Source: Candidatus Neomicrothrix sp. UBA814
GTDB lineage: Bacteria; Actinomycetota; Acidimicrobiia; Acidimicrobiales; Poriferisodalaceae
DNA: 64,000 nucleotides
Assembly (NCBI GenBank): GCA_002296525.1
Contig: DBIA01000021.1
Coordinates: 447,040 to 511,039, forward strand
Direction of reading: 5' to 3'
Within the stretch, counting starts at the first letter, position 1. Each line of letters opens with the position of its first letter. Both the position numbers and the translations under genes were made by a program. The notes beneath the pieces are model-generated. The model was not told where the DNA came from, ran no database searches, and saw only the letters and a program-made list of their open reading frames with translations. Shown one piece after another: positions 9,702 to 16,785 of this stretch.

Positions 9702-10973
9702 ATGTCTCACGACGGTCCATTGCGCATCGCATTCTTGACTTACCGCGGTCACCCCTACACCGGAGGTCAGGGTGTCTATACCCGCCACATGGCGCGCGAG
9801 TTGGTAGAACTTGGACACCACGTCGAAGTCATTTCAGGTCCCCCCTACCCGCATCTAGACGATGGCGTCGCATTGACCAAGTTACCCAGCCTGGATTTGT
9901 ACCGAATGCCAGATCCTTTCCGAATTCCGCGTCTCAGTGAGTTCAAAGACCGATTCGACGTCCTGGAGTATGCGGTAACTGCAGCAGCAACGTTCGCGGA
10001 GCCACTCACTTTTAGTCTGAGAGCTCATCGCAACTTAATGGGCAGATTGAACCAATTTGATCTCGTTCATGACAACCAGTGCCTAGGAACCGGAATTTGG
10101 AAAATTCACGACGCAGGACTACCCGTATTGGAAACAATTCACCATCCAATCACGGTAGACCGCCGGTTGGAAACAAAACACGCTCCAACGCCTTGGAAAC
10201 GTTTCACCAAAAATCGGTTCTATGCATTTACTGGTATGCAGACCAAGGTCGCGCGCAAGCTTCCAAGAATCCTCACCGTTTCATCCAATAGTTATGACGA
10301 CATAATCGCAGATTACGGTGTTGACCCCGAACGGCTACACATCGTCCATGTCGGTGTAGACCCCCAACAATTCCGCCCTATTGACAACGTCAATGTAGTT
10401 CCAGGAAGGTTGATGACTACGGCGAGCGCTGACGTAGCGATGAAAGGCCTAGCTTTCTTACTCGAAGCGCTTGCAAAGCTTAGAGCTAAAGATGACTCAA
10501 TTCACTTAGTCGTAATTGGTAAACCCAAGTATGACTCCAAAGCTACTCAGCTCATCAAAGAACTTGATTTGGCGGAGAGCATCGAATTCGTTAGCGGGGT
10601 CACCGATCAGCGAATCGTGGAACTGTACAACGAAGCTGAAGTTGCCATTGTTCCTTCGCTATACGAGGGCTTCTCGCTCCCCGCGATCGAAGCAATGTCG
10701 TGCGGGGTTCCACTCGTGGCAACCACAGGAGGAGCGTTACCCGAAGTCGTTGGCGCAGATGGTGTCACGGCACTACAAGTACCACCAGGCGACAGCGATG
10801 CCTTGGCACAGAAGATCGGGTGGGCGCTAGAGCAGACGAATCTACGTTCAGTGGTCGGAGCAGCTGGCCGAGAGCGAGTGATCCAGAATTTTTCGTGGAA
10901 AATCACGGCTGAACGAACCGTGGAACATTACCGAGCATTGCTAGCCGAGATAAGTGCCAATGCTCACAGTTGA
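9702..10973 (+). CDS. Family 4-type glycosyltransferase (GT-B fold)
   Basis: A 423-residue cytosolic or membrane-associated glycosyltransferase. The N-terminal GT-B domain has the glycine-rich loop TGGQGVYTRHMARELVELGH (residues 25-44). The C-terminal nucleotide-sugar domain has VPSLYEGFSLPAIEAMSCG with the E-x7-E motif. The enzyme type transfers a sugar from a nucleotide or lipid donor; donor and acceptor are unknown. It begins a three-gene set: its stop lies inside the start of the methyltransferase, which in turn overlaps a terpenoid-cyclase-like gene. I infer that the three act on one glycosylated, possibly isoprenoid, product. Confidence 0.88.
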   Translation: MSHDGPLRIAFLTYRGHPYTGGQGVYTRHMARELVELGHHVEVISGPPYPHLDDGVALTKLPSLDLYRMPDPFRIPRLSEFKDRFDVLEYAVTAAATFAEPLTFSLRAHRNLMGRLNQFDLVHDNQCLGTGIWKIHDAGLPVLETIHHPITVDRRLETKHAPTPWKRFTKNRFYAFTGMQTKVARKLPRILTVSSNSYDDIIADYGVDPERLHIVHVGVDPQQFRPIDNVNVVPGRLMTTASADVAMKGLAFLLEALAKLRAKDDSIHLVVIGKPKYDSKATQLIKELDLAESIEFVSGVTDQRIVELYNEAEVAIVPSLYEGFSLPAIEAMSCGVPLVATTGGALPEVVGADGVTALQVPPGDSDALAQKIGWALEQTNLRSVVGAAGRERVIQNFSWKITAERTVEHYRALLAEISANAHS

Positions 10974-11700
10974 CTACGAACAGCTGGGCGTTTATCCAGG
11001 TGACCTTGTTCTTGACATGGGATGTGGCGCAGGGCGTCACGCCTTTGAAACTGTGCGACGCGGTTGTCGGATTGTTGCATTGGATCAAAACCTTCGCGAA
11101 TTAGTCGACGTAAAAAACACTTTCGCGGCGATGATTGATGCCGGGGAGTTAGACGCCAAAGTTCAGGGTCAACCAGTTTCCGCCGACGCGGTGGAGCTTC
11201 CTTTTGCAAACGCAACCTTTGATCGCATCATTTGTTCGGAGGTTTTGGAGCACATAGGCGACGATAACGCTGCAATAGGGGAGCTTGTGCGGGTGCTCAA
11301 ACCGGGAGGCACTATCGCAATTACCGTGCCTGCGTGGGCGGCCGAAAAGATTTGTTGGCGTTTAAGTGACGAGTACCACGCACCGAAGGCCGTAGGCGGG
11401 CACGTTCGCATCTACCGAAAGTCTGAACTCCTGGCGAAAATCAGCCTTGCTGGTTTGGAGCCCCGAGGGTGGGATAAAGCGCATTCACTACACTCTCCAT
11501 ATTGGTGGCTGAAATGCGCGGTCGGCCCTACCAACGACAGTCATAAACTTGTGAAGGCATACCATCGCTTTCTTGTCTGGGACATAGTCAAAAGACCCCC
11601 AATTACACGGTTCCTTGACCGGTTACTCAACCCATTAATCGGTAAATCGATTGTGCTTTATGCAACGAAACCCAAAGCGGAGGATCCAGATGCAACCTGA
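10960..11700 (+). CDS. Class I SAM-dependent methyltransferase
   Basis: A 246-residue Rossmann methyltransferase. The SAM motif I is LVLDMGCGAGRHAFE near residues 16-30, the acidic end of strand 2 is IVALDQN, and post-motif IICSEVLEHIGDD follows; this resembles Methyltransf_11 enzymes. I chose the ATG at 10960 over the in-frame GTG at 10954; both lie within the end of the glycosyltransferase gene, so the genes overlap by 14-20 bases. The substrate is not evident. A C-terminal stretch (about 180-245) rich in Trp and basic residues may dock to a membrane or lipid substrate, which is inference only. Confidence 0.86.
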   Translation: MLTVDYEQLGVYPGDLVLDMGCGAGRHAFETVRRGCRIVALDQNLRELVDVKNTFAAMIDAGELDAKVQGQPVSADAVELPFANATFDRIICSEVLEHIGDDNAAIGELVRVLKPGGTIAITVPAWAAEKICWRLSDEYHAPKAVGGHVRIYRKSELLAKISLAGLEPRGWDKAHSLHSPYWWLKCAVGPTNDSHKLVKAYHRFLVWDIVKRPPITRFLDRLLNPLIGKSIVLYATKPKAEDPDAT

Positions 11701-12718
11701 ATCGCTCGGGGCGCTTACCGATGAACAGATCCACGCAACTGCTTCGACAATCAGAGAGCAACAAACATCTACGGGAATGATTCTTTGGTTTTCTGAAGGA
11801 CACGCTGACACTTGGAATCACACCGAAGCAGCTATGGCTTTATCAACGGCCGGTCTTAGAGCAGCAGCTGAACAAGCCTTTGATTGGCTAGCCCGAACTC
11901 AGCGTTCCGACGGAAGTTGGCATCACTACTATCTGAGCGACGGGGTAGAGGATGCAAAGGTCGATACCAACTGCTGCGCTTACGTCGCGACCGGTGTGCT
12001 ACATCACTTTCTGACCACTGGCGATAAGAGTTTTCTTGACGGTATGTGGCCCACAGTAAAAAGCGCTCTGGACTTCGTAGTCGGACATCAGACCGCTTCG
12101 GGCCATATTCCCTGGGCGATACATACCAGCGGCACACCTTGGTCCTACTCGCTAGTAACAGGGAGCTCGTCAACCTTGCATTCACTGCGATGCGGTATCG
12201 CCATCGCTTCTCATCTCGAATACGAGCGACCCGAGTGGGAGTTTGCTGCTGTTCGACTCGCCAACCTCTTACGGAACCATGAAGGTCAGTTTGAACCGAA
12301 GAGAAGATGGGCAATGGATTGGTATTACCCCGTTCTGACTGGGGCGCTATCCGGAACGGTAGCGACTGAACGTCTTCAAACCAGATTTGATGAATTCGCC
12401 CTGGAGGACCACGGCGTGCGTTGTGTCTCGGACCAACCATGGGTCACCACAGCGGAAACTTGTGAGTGCGCTATGGCGTTCTTGGCAATCGGTGATGAAG
12501 AAATGGCACACAGGCTTTTTGAAAGTATCAAACCCCTTCGAGATTCAGATGGCGCCTACTTCACGGGGATGGTCTTCCCAGAGGGGATTACTTTTCCGGA
12601 CAACGAAAGGTCGACTTATTCCAGCGCCGCCGTGATCCTCGCGTCGGATGCTCTTGCAAACAAGTCTCCTGCCTCGCGTTTACTTATCGGGCATGGGTTA
12701 CCAAACCTCGATTCTTAG
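11690..12718 (+). CDS. Prenyltransferase/squalene-cyclase-repeat-like protein, function unknown
   Basis: A 342-residue protein from the ATG at 11690, which follows a GGAGG site and overlaps the methyltransferase stop by 11 bases; the frame runs further upstream inside that gene. Helical repeats with Gln-x-x-Asp-Gly-Ser-Trp (RTQRSDGSWHHYY near residues 65-77), a second TASGHIPWA-type turn, and a GTPWSY segment resemble alpha-toroid proteins (squalene oxidase repeat/terpenoid cyclase fold). I see no DxDD protonation motif, so cyclase activity is doubtful; glycosidase-like alpha/alpha barrels are another possibility. Third gene of the triad with the glycosyltransferase and methyltransferase. Confidence 0.68.
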   Translation: MQPESLGALTDEQIHATASTIREQQTSTGMILWFSEGHADTWNHTEAAMALSTAGLRAAAEQAFDWLARTQRSDGSWHHYYLSDGVEDAKVDTNCCAYVATGVLHHFLTTGDKSFLDGMWPTVKSALDFVVGHQTASGHIPWAIHTSGTPWSYSLVTGSSSTLHSLRCGIAIASHLEYERPEWEFAAVRLANLLRNHEGQFEPKRRWAMDWYYPVLTGALSGTVATERLQTRFDEFALEDHGVRCVSDQPWVTTAETCECAMAFLAIGDEEMAHRLFESIKPLRDSDGAYFTGMVFPEGITFPDNERSTYSSAAVILASDALANKSPASRLLIGHGLPNLDS

Positions 12719-12742
12719 TCGACGTCCACGCTCAACGTCGAC
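12718..12742. terminator. Inverted repeat at a convergent gene junction
   Basis: GTCGACGT (12718-12725), nine bases, ACGTCGAC (12735-12742) form a perfect 8-bp stem. It overlaps the stop of the plus-strand triad and the stop of the minus-strand methyltransferase, which suits a bidirectional terminator. No T-tract follows on either strand, so it may instead protect mRNA ends. Confidence 0.4.
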
Positions 12743-13349
12743 GTAACACTTGAAGACTGCCCACGCTTAAATGCGGTTCAAATCCGCCCTCTTCGAGCGC
12801 CCGTGAATAAATTTCATATGGAGGCCTTCCTCCGTCTGCCGGGTTTTCAAAAACATCGTGAATTGCCAAAAAGCCGCCTCTGGCTACTTTCGGGGTCCAA
12901 TTTTCGTAGTCTGCGTGAGCGGGCTCGGATCCATGTCCACCGTCAACAAAGAGCATTGAGATTGGTGTCGACCAATGCTGCGCAACAACCGAAGATTCTC
13001 CGATTATCGGCACAACAATGCTCTCGAGTCCCGCTGCTTCAAGGTTGCAGCGCAACTCCGGTAACGAGTCAATTTTTCCTGTCATCGGGTCTACTAACTC
13101 TGCGTCGTGATGTTCCCACCCTTTTTGCATTTCTTCTGAGCCACGGTGGTGGTCAACCGTGAAGACGACTAATCCACGTTCAATTGCTGCTGCTCCCAAA
13201 TAGATAGCGGATTTTCCACAGTAGGAACCCACTTCGACTATGGGCCCGCTTACCGTCAAGGCAAGCGCGGCTTCATACAGACCTAAACCTTCAGCGTGCG
13301 GCATAAAGCCGCGCGCTGCAAGAGCCGCTATTTCTAGGTCACGTCTCAT
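12732..13349 (-). CDS. Class I SAM-dependent methyltransferase (Methyltransf_24 type)
   Basis: A protein of about 205 residues. The SAM-binding segment is VEVGSYCGKSAIYLG near residues 38-52, then VFTVDHHRGSEE, and the metal/product strand has MLFVDGGHGSEPAHADYENW with DGxH as in sugar or cephalosporin-hydroxylase-type O-methyltransferases. A GTG at 13352 and an ATG at 13349 are both possible starts, lying directly after the stop of gtrA. It is probably cotranscribed with the GtrA gene. Its substrate is unknown; the neighbouring glycosyltransferase triad suggests a carbohydrate or glycolipid. Confidence 0.82.
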   Translation of the reverse strand: MRRDLEIAALAARGFMPHAEGLGLYEAALALTVSGPIVEVGSYCGKSAIYLGAAAIERGLVVFTVDHHRGSEEMQKGWEHHDAELVDPMTGKIDSLPELRCNLEAAGLESIVVPIIGESSVVAQHWSTPISMLFVDGGHGSEPAHADYENWTPKVARGGFLAIHDVFENPADGGRPPYEIYSRALEEGGFEPHLSVGSLQVLRRR

Positions 13350-13352
13350 CAC

Positions 13353-13763
13353 TCAGTCTCGCTGATTAAACAAAATTGTCTCAAGCACAAAAAATTTTCC
13401 CAGCCACAAAGTCCCAAAAGCCAACAAATTAGCCAACATCAAAAGTCCAGTTGAAGTGAACCACGCATCAGCCAAAGCAACACAAGCCGTCGAGACAGCC
13501 AGGCCTACCAGGCTATAAATCCAAAATGGCAATATTTCTTCGCGAACCGAATGTGAATTCGTTCTCCCCCAGACCCAAGATCGATTCATCAGATACGCCG
13601 GTACCGCGCCAATCGTGACAGCAATAAAATTCGCCATTAAAGCTGGCCATCTAAGAACAACTAAACCCAACCAAAGAACTCCTTGCGTGACCATGACAGC
13701 AACGACAGAGACACCTGAGTAACGGAGGAGCTTGACTCGCAGGTTCAAGAGGTTGCGGTACAT
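13353..13763 (-). CDS. GtrA-family membrane protein
   Basis: A 136-residue protein with four predicted transmembrane helices (about 14-36, 41-58, 80-98, 105-125). After the first helices comes the signature NFIAVTIGAVPAYLMNRSWVWGR (residues 45-67), where Asn-Arg-x-Trp-x-[FW] is typical of GtrA. Members move or position polyprenyl-phosphate-linked sugars across the membrane, or form the small membrane partner of a glycosyltransferase. Here it sits directly before a methyltransferase and close to a glycosyltransferase triad, which supports a role in surface glycan or glycolipid assembly. Confidence 0.83.
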   Translation of the reverse strand: MYRNLLNLRVKLLRYSGVSVVAVMVTQGVLWLGLVVLRWPALMANFIAVTIGAVPAYLMNRSWVWGRTNSHSVREEILPFWIYSLVGLAVSTACVALADAWFTSTGLLMLANLLAFGTLWLGKFFVLETILFNQRD

Positions 13764-13791
13764 AACACAGGGAATAAGGGGACAGCCCTAA

Positions 13792-14295
13792 CTATTCGTC
13801 GCCATCTGGTCGGTACAGCATCAACAACAGCGCTACCGCTGCGCCAATCCCTCCAACAGTCGTAGCGACAAACCAACCAATTCCCGACAACTCGATGCCT
13901 ATGGCGTTATCCAAAGACCAAGATCCAGGGCCAAGCAGCGCCAAGCAAGAGGTCGAAACTGCCAATACAAATACGTATTCCCAACCATCTTTAATGATGA
14001 AGAACCCGTTTTTGCGATGGCCGACCCAACCGGCGACGCACATCACACCTACATATCCCATAGCGCTTAGAGGAGTGAGAAAGCCTGCCGCTATAGCGGA
14101 GCCAAAGCCAATTTCGCCTAGCGCAGCTAGGTGAGCATGAACTATCCCAGGTTTAAGGCCTTCACCTTGGAACCACCGTCCTACACCAGCGATTCCACCT
14201 CTATATTTGGCGACACCATGGAGTACAAGTGTGACACCAAGGGTGAGTCGCAGAAGAAGTAACCCCAAGTCCAACGCATTTTGATCCATCATCAT
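13792..14295 (-). CDS. DoxX-family membrane protein
   Basis: A 167-residue protein with four membrane helices. The first contains LLLLRLTLGVTLVLHGVAK (residues 11-29), followed by GIVHAHLAALGEIGFGSAIAAGFLTPL, which fits the DoxX pattern of an Arg in helix 1 and Gly/Glu in helix 2. DoxX proteins are linked to quinone or thiosulfate chemistry or to oxidative stress complexes, but most have no known activity. It lies 28 bases upstream of gtrA on the same strand and 43 bases after the haemoglobin gene, so all may share a transcript. Confidence 0.82.
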   Translation of the reverse strand: MMMDQNALDLGLLLLRLTLGVTLVLHGVAKYRGGIAGVGRWFQGEGLKPGIVHAHLAALGEIGFGSAIAAGFLTPLSAMGYVGVMCVAGWVGHRKNGFFIIKDGWEYVFVLAVSTSCLALLGPGSWSLDNAIGIELSGIGWFVATTVGGIGAAVALLLMLYRPDGDE

Positions 14296-14338
14296 CCCCT
14301 TTCATTAACCGTACTCCGGTCTTGCATTTTGATTCGAT

Positions 14339-14722
14339 TTAATCGGTTGTATTGATTAGATGATTCGCAGCCATCGCGAAATATTCGAGCATTTGTTGTT
14401 CAATCGTGACGTTGACCTGAGTCTCGGACAAAGCAGAAGCCATATGTTCGTACCATCTGTCTCGTTCAGCGCTTCCTACCCGAAAGTGCATATGCCGCAT
14501 TCGTAATCTCGGGTGCCCCCGCTGAAGGGAGTAATCAGATGGGCCACCCCAATACTGAGCGAGAAATAGTGCTAGCCAATATCTCGATGGCTCTAAGTCT
14601 TCTGGGTATAAGGGTCGTAACAACTCGTCGTTGGCAACACGCTGATAAAAGCGGTCACACAAATCATGAAACCACTGCTCGCCTCCAACAGCTGCATAAA
14701 CGTTTTCCGGCTCGTCACTCAA
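14339..14722 (-). CDS. glbO: Group II truncated haemoglobin (HbO type)
   Basis: The conserved core begins ENVYAAVGGEQWF and continues with LRPLYPEDLEPS, the AQYWGGPSDYSLQRGHPRLRMRH region holding the proximal His (PRLRMRHMHF), and GSAERDRWYEHM with the Trp typical of group II. HbO binds oxygen or NO and takes part in oxidative or nitrosative protection. The open frame reaches 14767, but that would overlap the acetyltransferase by 53 bases. A TTG at 14722 gives 127 residues, the usual length, and overlaps the upstream stop by 8 bases. The start choice is therefore tentative. Confidence 0.88.
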   Translation of the reverse strand: MSDEPENVYAAVGGEQWFHDLCDRFYQRVANDELLRPLYPEDLEPSRYWLALFLAQYWGGPSDYSLQRGHPRLRMRHMHFRVGSAERDRWYEHMASALSETQVNVTIEQQMLEYFAMAANHLINTTD

Positions 14723-15158
14723 TGGTTCGAGCCTCGTAGCGATAGATATTCGTCTCTCGAGCGACAAATCCGAGGCGTTGATACAACCTGTTAGCCGCTG
14801 AGCGGGAGGGGCGAGAGGTTAGATCTATGCTCTTCGCCCCGGCAGCCAATGCGAGCTCTATAGCTCGTCGGTTCAGCGCTTCCCCCACACCGCGACCTCG
14901 ACAGTTTTCGTCGACTACGACGTCTTCGATCCAGGCTCTCAGACCTGTCGGTATCGGGAAAAGAATCAAGGTCATTGAACCTAAAATATTTTCTCCCTCG
15001 CGAGCTAACAACAATGTTGCCGCATCATGGTTAATGATCTCCGTGATCTCTTCCTCTGTAGGCGGCGGCGCAGATTGGGATAGTTGGGGCATTAATTCAC
15101 CCAAGGCTTGGACAACTGTTGCATCAGCTTTCTCGCAAATTGTGATCTCGATGGCCAT
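14715..15158 (-). CDS. GNAT-family N-acetyltransferase
   Basis: A 147-residue protein with the complete GNAT core. Acetyl-CoA motif A is VVVDENCRGRGVGEALNRRA at about 84-103 (R-G-x-G-x-G pattern), followed by the C-terminal SRPSRSAANRLYQRLGF segment common in enzymes close to RimI or PhnO. The acceptor amine is unknown. Its stop overlaps the likely start of the haemoglobin gene. It is divergent from the PAC2 gene, with only 25 bases between the two starts. Confidence 0.87.
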   Translation of the reverse strand: MAIEITICEKADATVVQALGELMPQLSQSAPPPTEEEITEIINHDAATLLLAREGENILGSMTLILFPIPTGLRAWIEDVVVDENCRGRGVGEALNRRAIELALAAGAKSIDLTSRPSRSAANRLYQRLGFVARETNIYRYEARTIE

Positions 15159-15183
15159 TTGTTAATTCTCCGTCAACGCCTTT

Positions 15184-16068
15184 ATGGTACGGATCGCGAG
15201 ATCCGCAGATAGCCTTTTCGGCGTGGAACACGTCGAGTGGAGCGAACATCCCGTCTTACAAGATGCGGTGCTCCTCGCAGCTTTCACTGGTTGGAACGAT
15301 GCGGGGGACGCAGCGACCGAGGCTGTCGGATATCTGACACGTCGTTATGAATGTCGACGAATAGCAACAATAGACCCTGAGTATTTCTATGACTTCGCGT
15401 CGGTGCGCCCAAGTGTGCGCTTAGAGGGAGATGAACGTCGCATTGATTGGCCGGTCAACGAGGTCCGACTAGGAGAATTAGACGACGGTCGACCGCTTGT
15501 CACCGTGCTGGGCATCGAGCCAAGGCTCCGCTGGCGCACATTCTCTCAAGCTCTTTTAACGGTCGCCGATCAACTTTCAGCGAAGACGGTGATCACATTG
15601 GGCGCCCTACTAACCGACACTCATCATCAGGCTCCCGTGGATGTGATTGGGACCTCAAATAATGAAGTCATCAATATCGAGCTCGGGTTACCTCCCTCTC
15701 AATATGAAGGCCCGACAGGGATCATAGGAGTGCTCAATGACGCTTTTCATCGAGCAGGCTTCGACAGCCTGTCATTTTGGGCGGCAGTGCCCTCGTACAT
15801 CGGTCACAATCCATCTCCGAAGGCAGCTCTAGCTTTGGTTCAGCGAGTTGTCGAATTCCTAGATATTCCATTAGGGGCGACAGACTTGCAGATCGCTGCC
15901 GCAAGTTACGACAGGCAGATAAACGAGTTAGTCGAGAGCGATCCAAATCTTGCTGAATATGCGCAGCAAATACTCGATGACGCAACTGACGAGATAAGCG
16001 ATATGGCCGACAACCCTCAGGCCATGATCGATGAGTTAGAGCAATACTTACGTCAACAAGACGAGTAA
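15184..16068 (+). CDS. PAC2-family protein
   Basis: A 294-residue protein with the PAC2 (proteasome assembly chaperone 2-like) fold: LLAAFTGWNDAGDAATEAVGYL near residues 30-52, then VTVLGIEPRLRWRTF and ITLGALLTDTHHQAPVDVIGTS. Actinobacterial PAC2 proteins are widespread and of unknown biochemical role; a link to proteasome or carboxylate-amine ligase neighbourhoods is known in some species but none is visible here. The C-terminal 60 residues are acidic and helical. Start is the ATG at 15184; a later start near the conserved block is possible. Confidence 0.85.
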   Translation: MVRIARSADSLFGVEHVEWSEHPVLQDAVLLAAFTGWNDAGDAATEAVGYLTRRYECRRIATIDPEYFYDFASVRPSVRLEGDERRIDWPVNEVRLGELDDGRPLVTVLGIEPRLRWRTFSQALLTVADQLSAKTVITLGALLTDTHHQAPVDVIGTSNNEVINIELGLPPSQYEGPTGIIGVLNDAFHRAGFDSLSFWAAVPSYIGHNPSPKAALALVQRVVEFLDIPLGATDLQIAAASYDRQINELVESDPNLAEYAQQILDDATDEISDMADNPQAMIDELEQYLRQQDE

Positions 16069-16072
16069 CTGT

Positions 16073-16765
16073 TCAGTTTTCTGGCTCGTTAGTTTCTTCC
16101 TCCCAGGGAAGCGAGCGCGGTGCATCAAATCGAACCTCAGCCAAATTTCCATCGATAGCTGCGAACGCATCGTCGACCCAGCTTTCTAAACCGGCCAAGG
16201 GCTCCGGAAGTGCATCGCGAGCAAACCATCCGCAATCGCTTGTCTCCAAAGGATGCGGCCGAAGCTCACCACCGACAGCTTTGCAATAAAAAACCATTGA
16301 ATACAGAGGAATCTTTGTGAAACCCTGCCGCATTCCATCGACGATTGACACCAGCGTTAGTGGTTCGCAATGAATACCAGTTTCCTCATAGACCTCTTTA
16401 ATCGCCACCTCAACGGGCGAATATCCGATGTCAGCCCAGCCTGTCGGATACAACCAGACGCCGCTGTCAGCTCTTTTCACAAGCAGAATCTCGTCGTCAT
16501 CGTTGCTAACAATGGCTCCAACCGCGGCTTTGGGGGTGACGTAACCAGCGACCCCTTGACCAACCATTCGCATCCATTCATCAGCAACTTCTTCGGGCTC
16601 TATTTTTGAATCAACGGTGCTACGAATTTGCGCCGCTACTTTCAAAATTTCTTCGTAGCGTTCTTGCTCATAAAGGCTCTCTGTAAAGCCCAGTCCAGTG
16701 CGGGCAATTCCAGCGAGTGTCTCCGCCCAATCAAGTAGATCTTGTCCAGTGACGGCTTCCGACAT
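16073..16765 (-). CDS. Nudix hydrolase with N-terminal helical domain
   Basis: A 230-residue protein. Residues 1-75 form the Nudix N-terminal helical domain seen in ADP-ribose-type hydrolases; the Nudix fold follows. The Nudix box is GWADIGYSPVEVAIKEVYEE then TGI. The metal-binding EVYEE glutamates are intact, but the box Glu seven residues before the Arg position is Tyr and that Arg is Lys. Lys is common in this subgroup; Tyr is less expected. The substrate is likely a nucleoside diphosphate derivative. It lies 20 bases after glnD on the same strand and is convergent with the PAC2 gene. Confidence 0.85.
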   Translation of the reverse strand: MSEAVTGQDLLDWAETLAGIARTGLGFTESLYEQERYEEILKVAAQIRSTVDSKIEPEEVADEWMRMVGQGVAGYVTPKAAVGAIVSNDDDEILLVKRADSGVWLYPTGWADIGYSPVEVAIKEVYEETGIHCEPLTLVSIVDGMRQGFTKIPLYSMVFYCKAVGGELRPHPLETSDCGWFARDALPEPLAGLESWVDDAFAAIDGNLAEVRFDAPRSLPWEEETNEPEN

Positions 16766-16785
16766 CTAACCGAGGCTAGTCCGCA

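Noticed and set aside
11856..12440. A 194-codon minus-strand frame
   Set aside because: Opposite the terpenoid-cyclase-like gene; Arg/Ser/Trp-rich with no family features.
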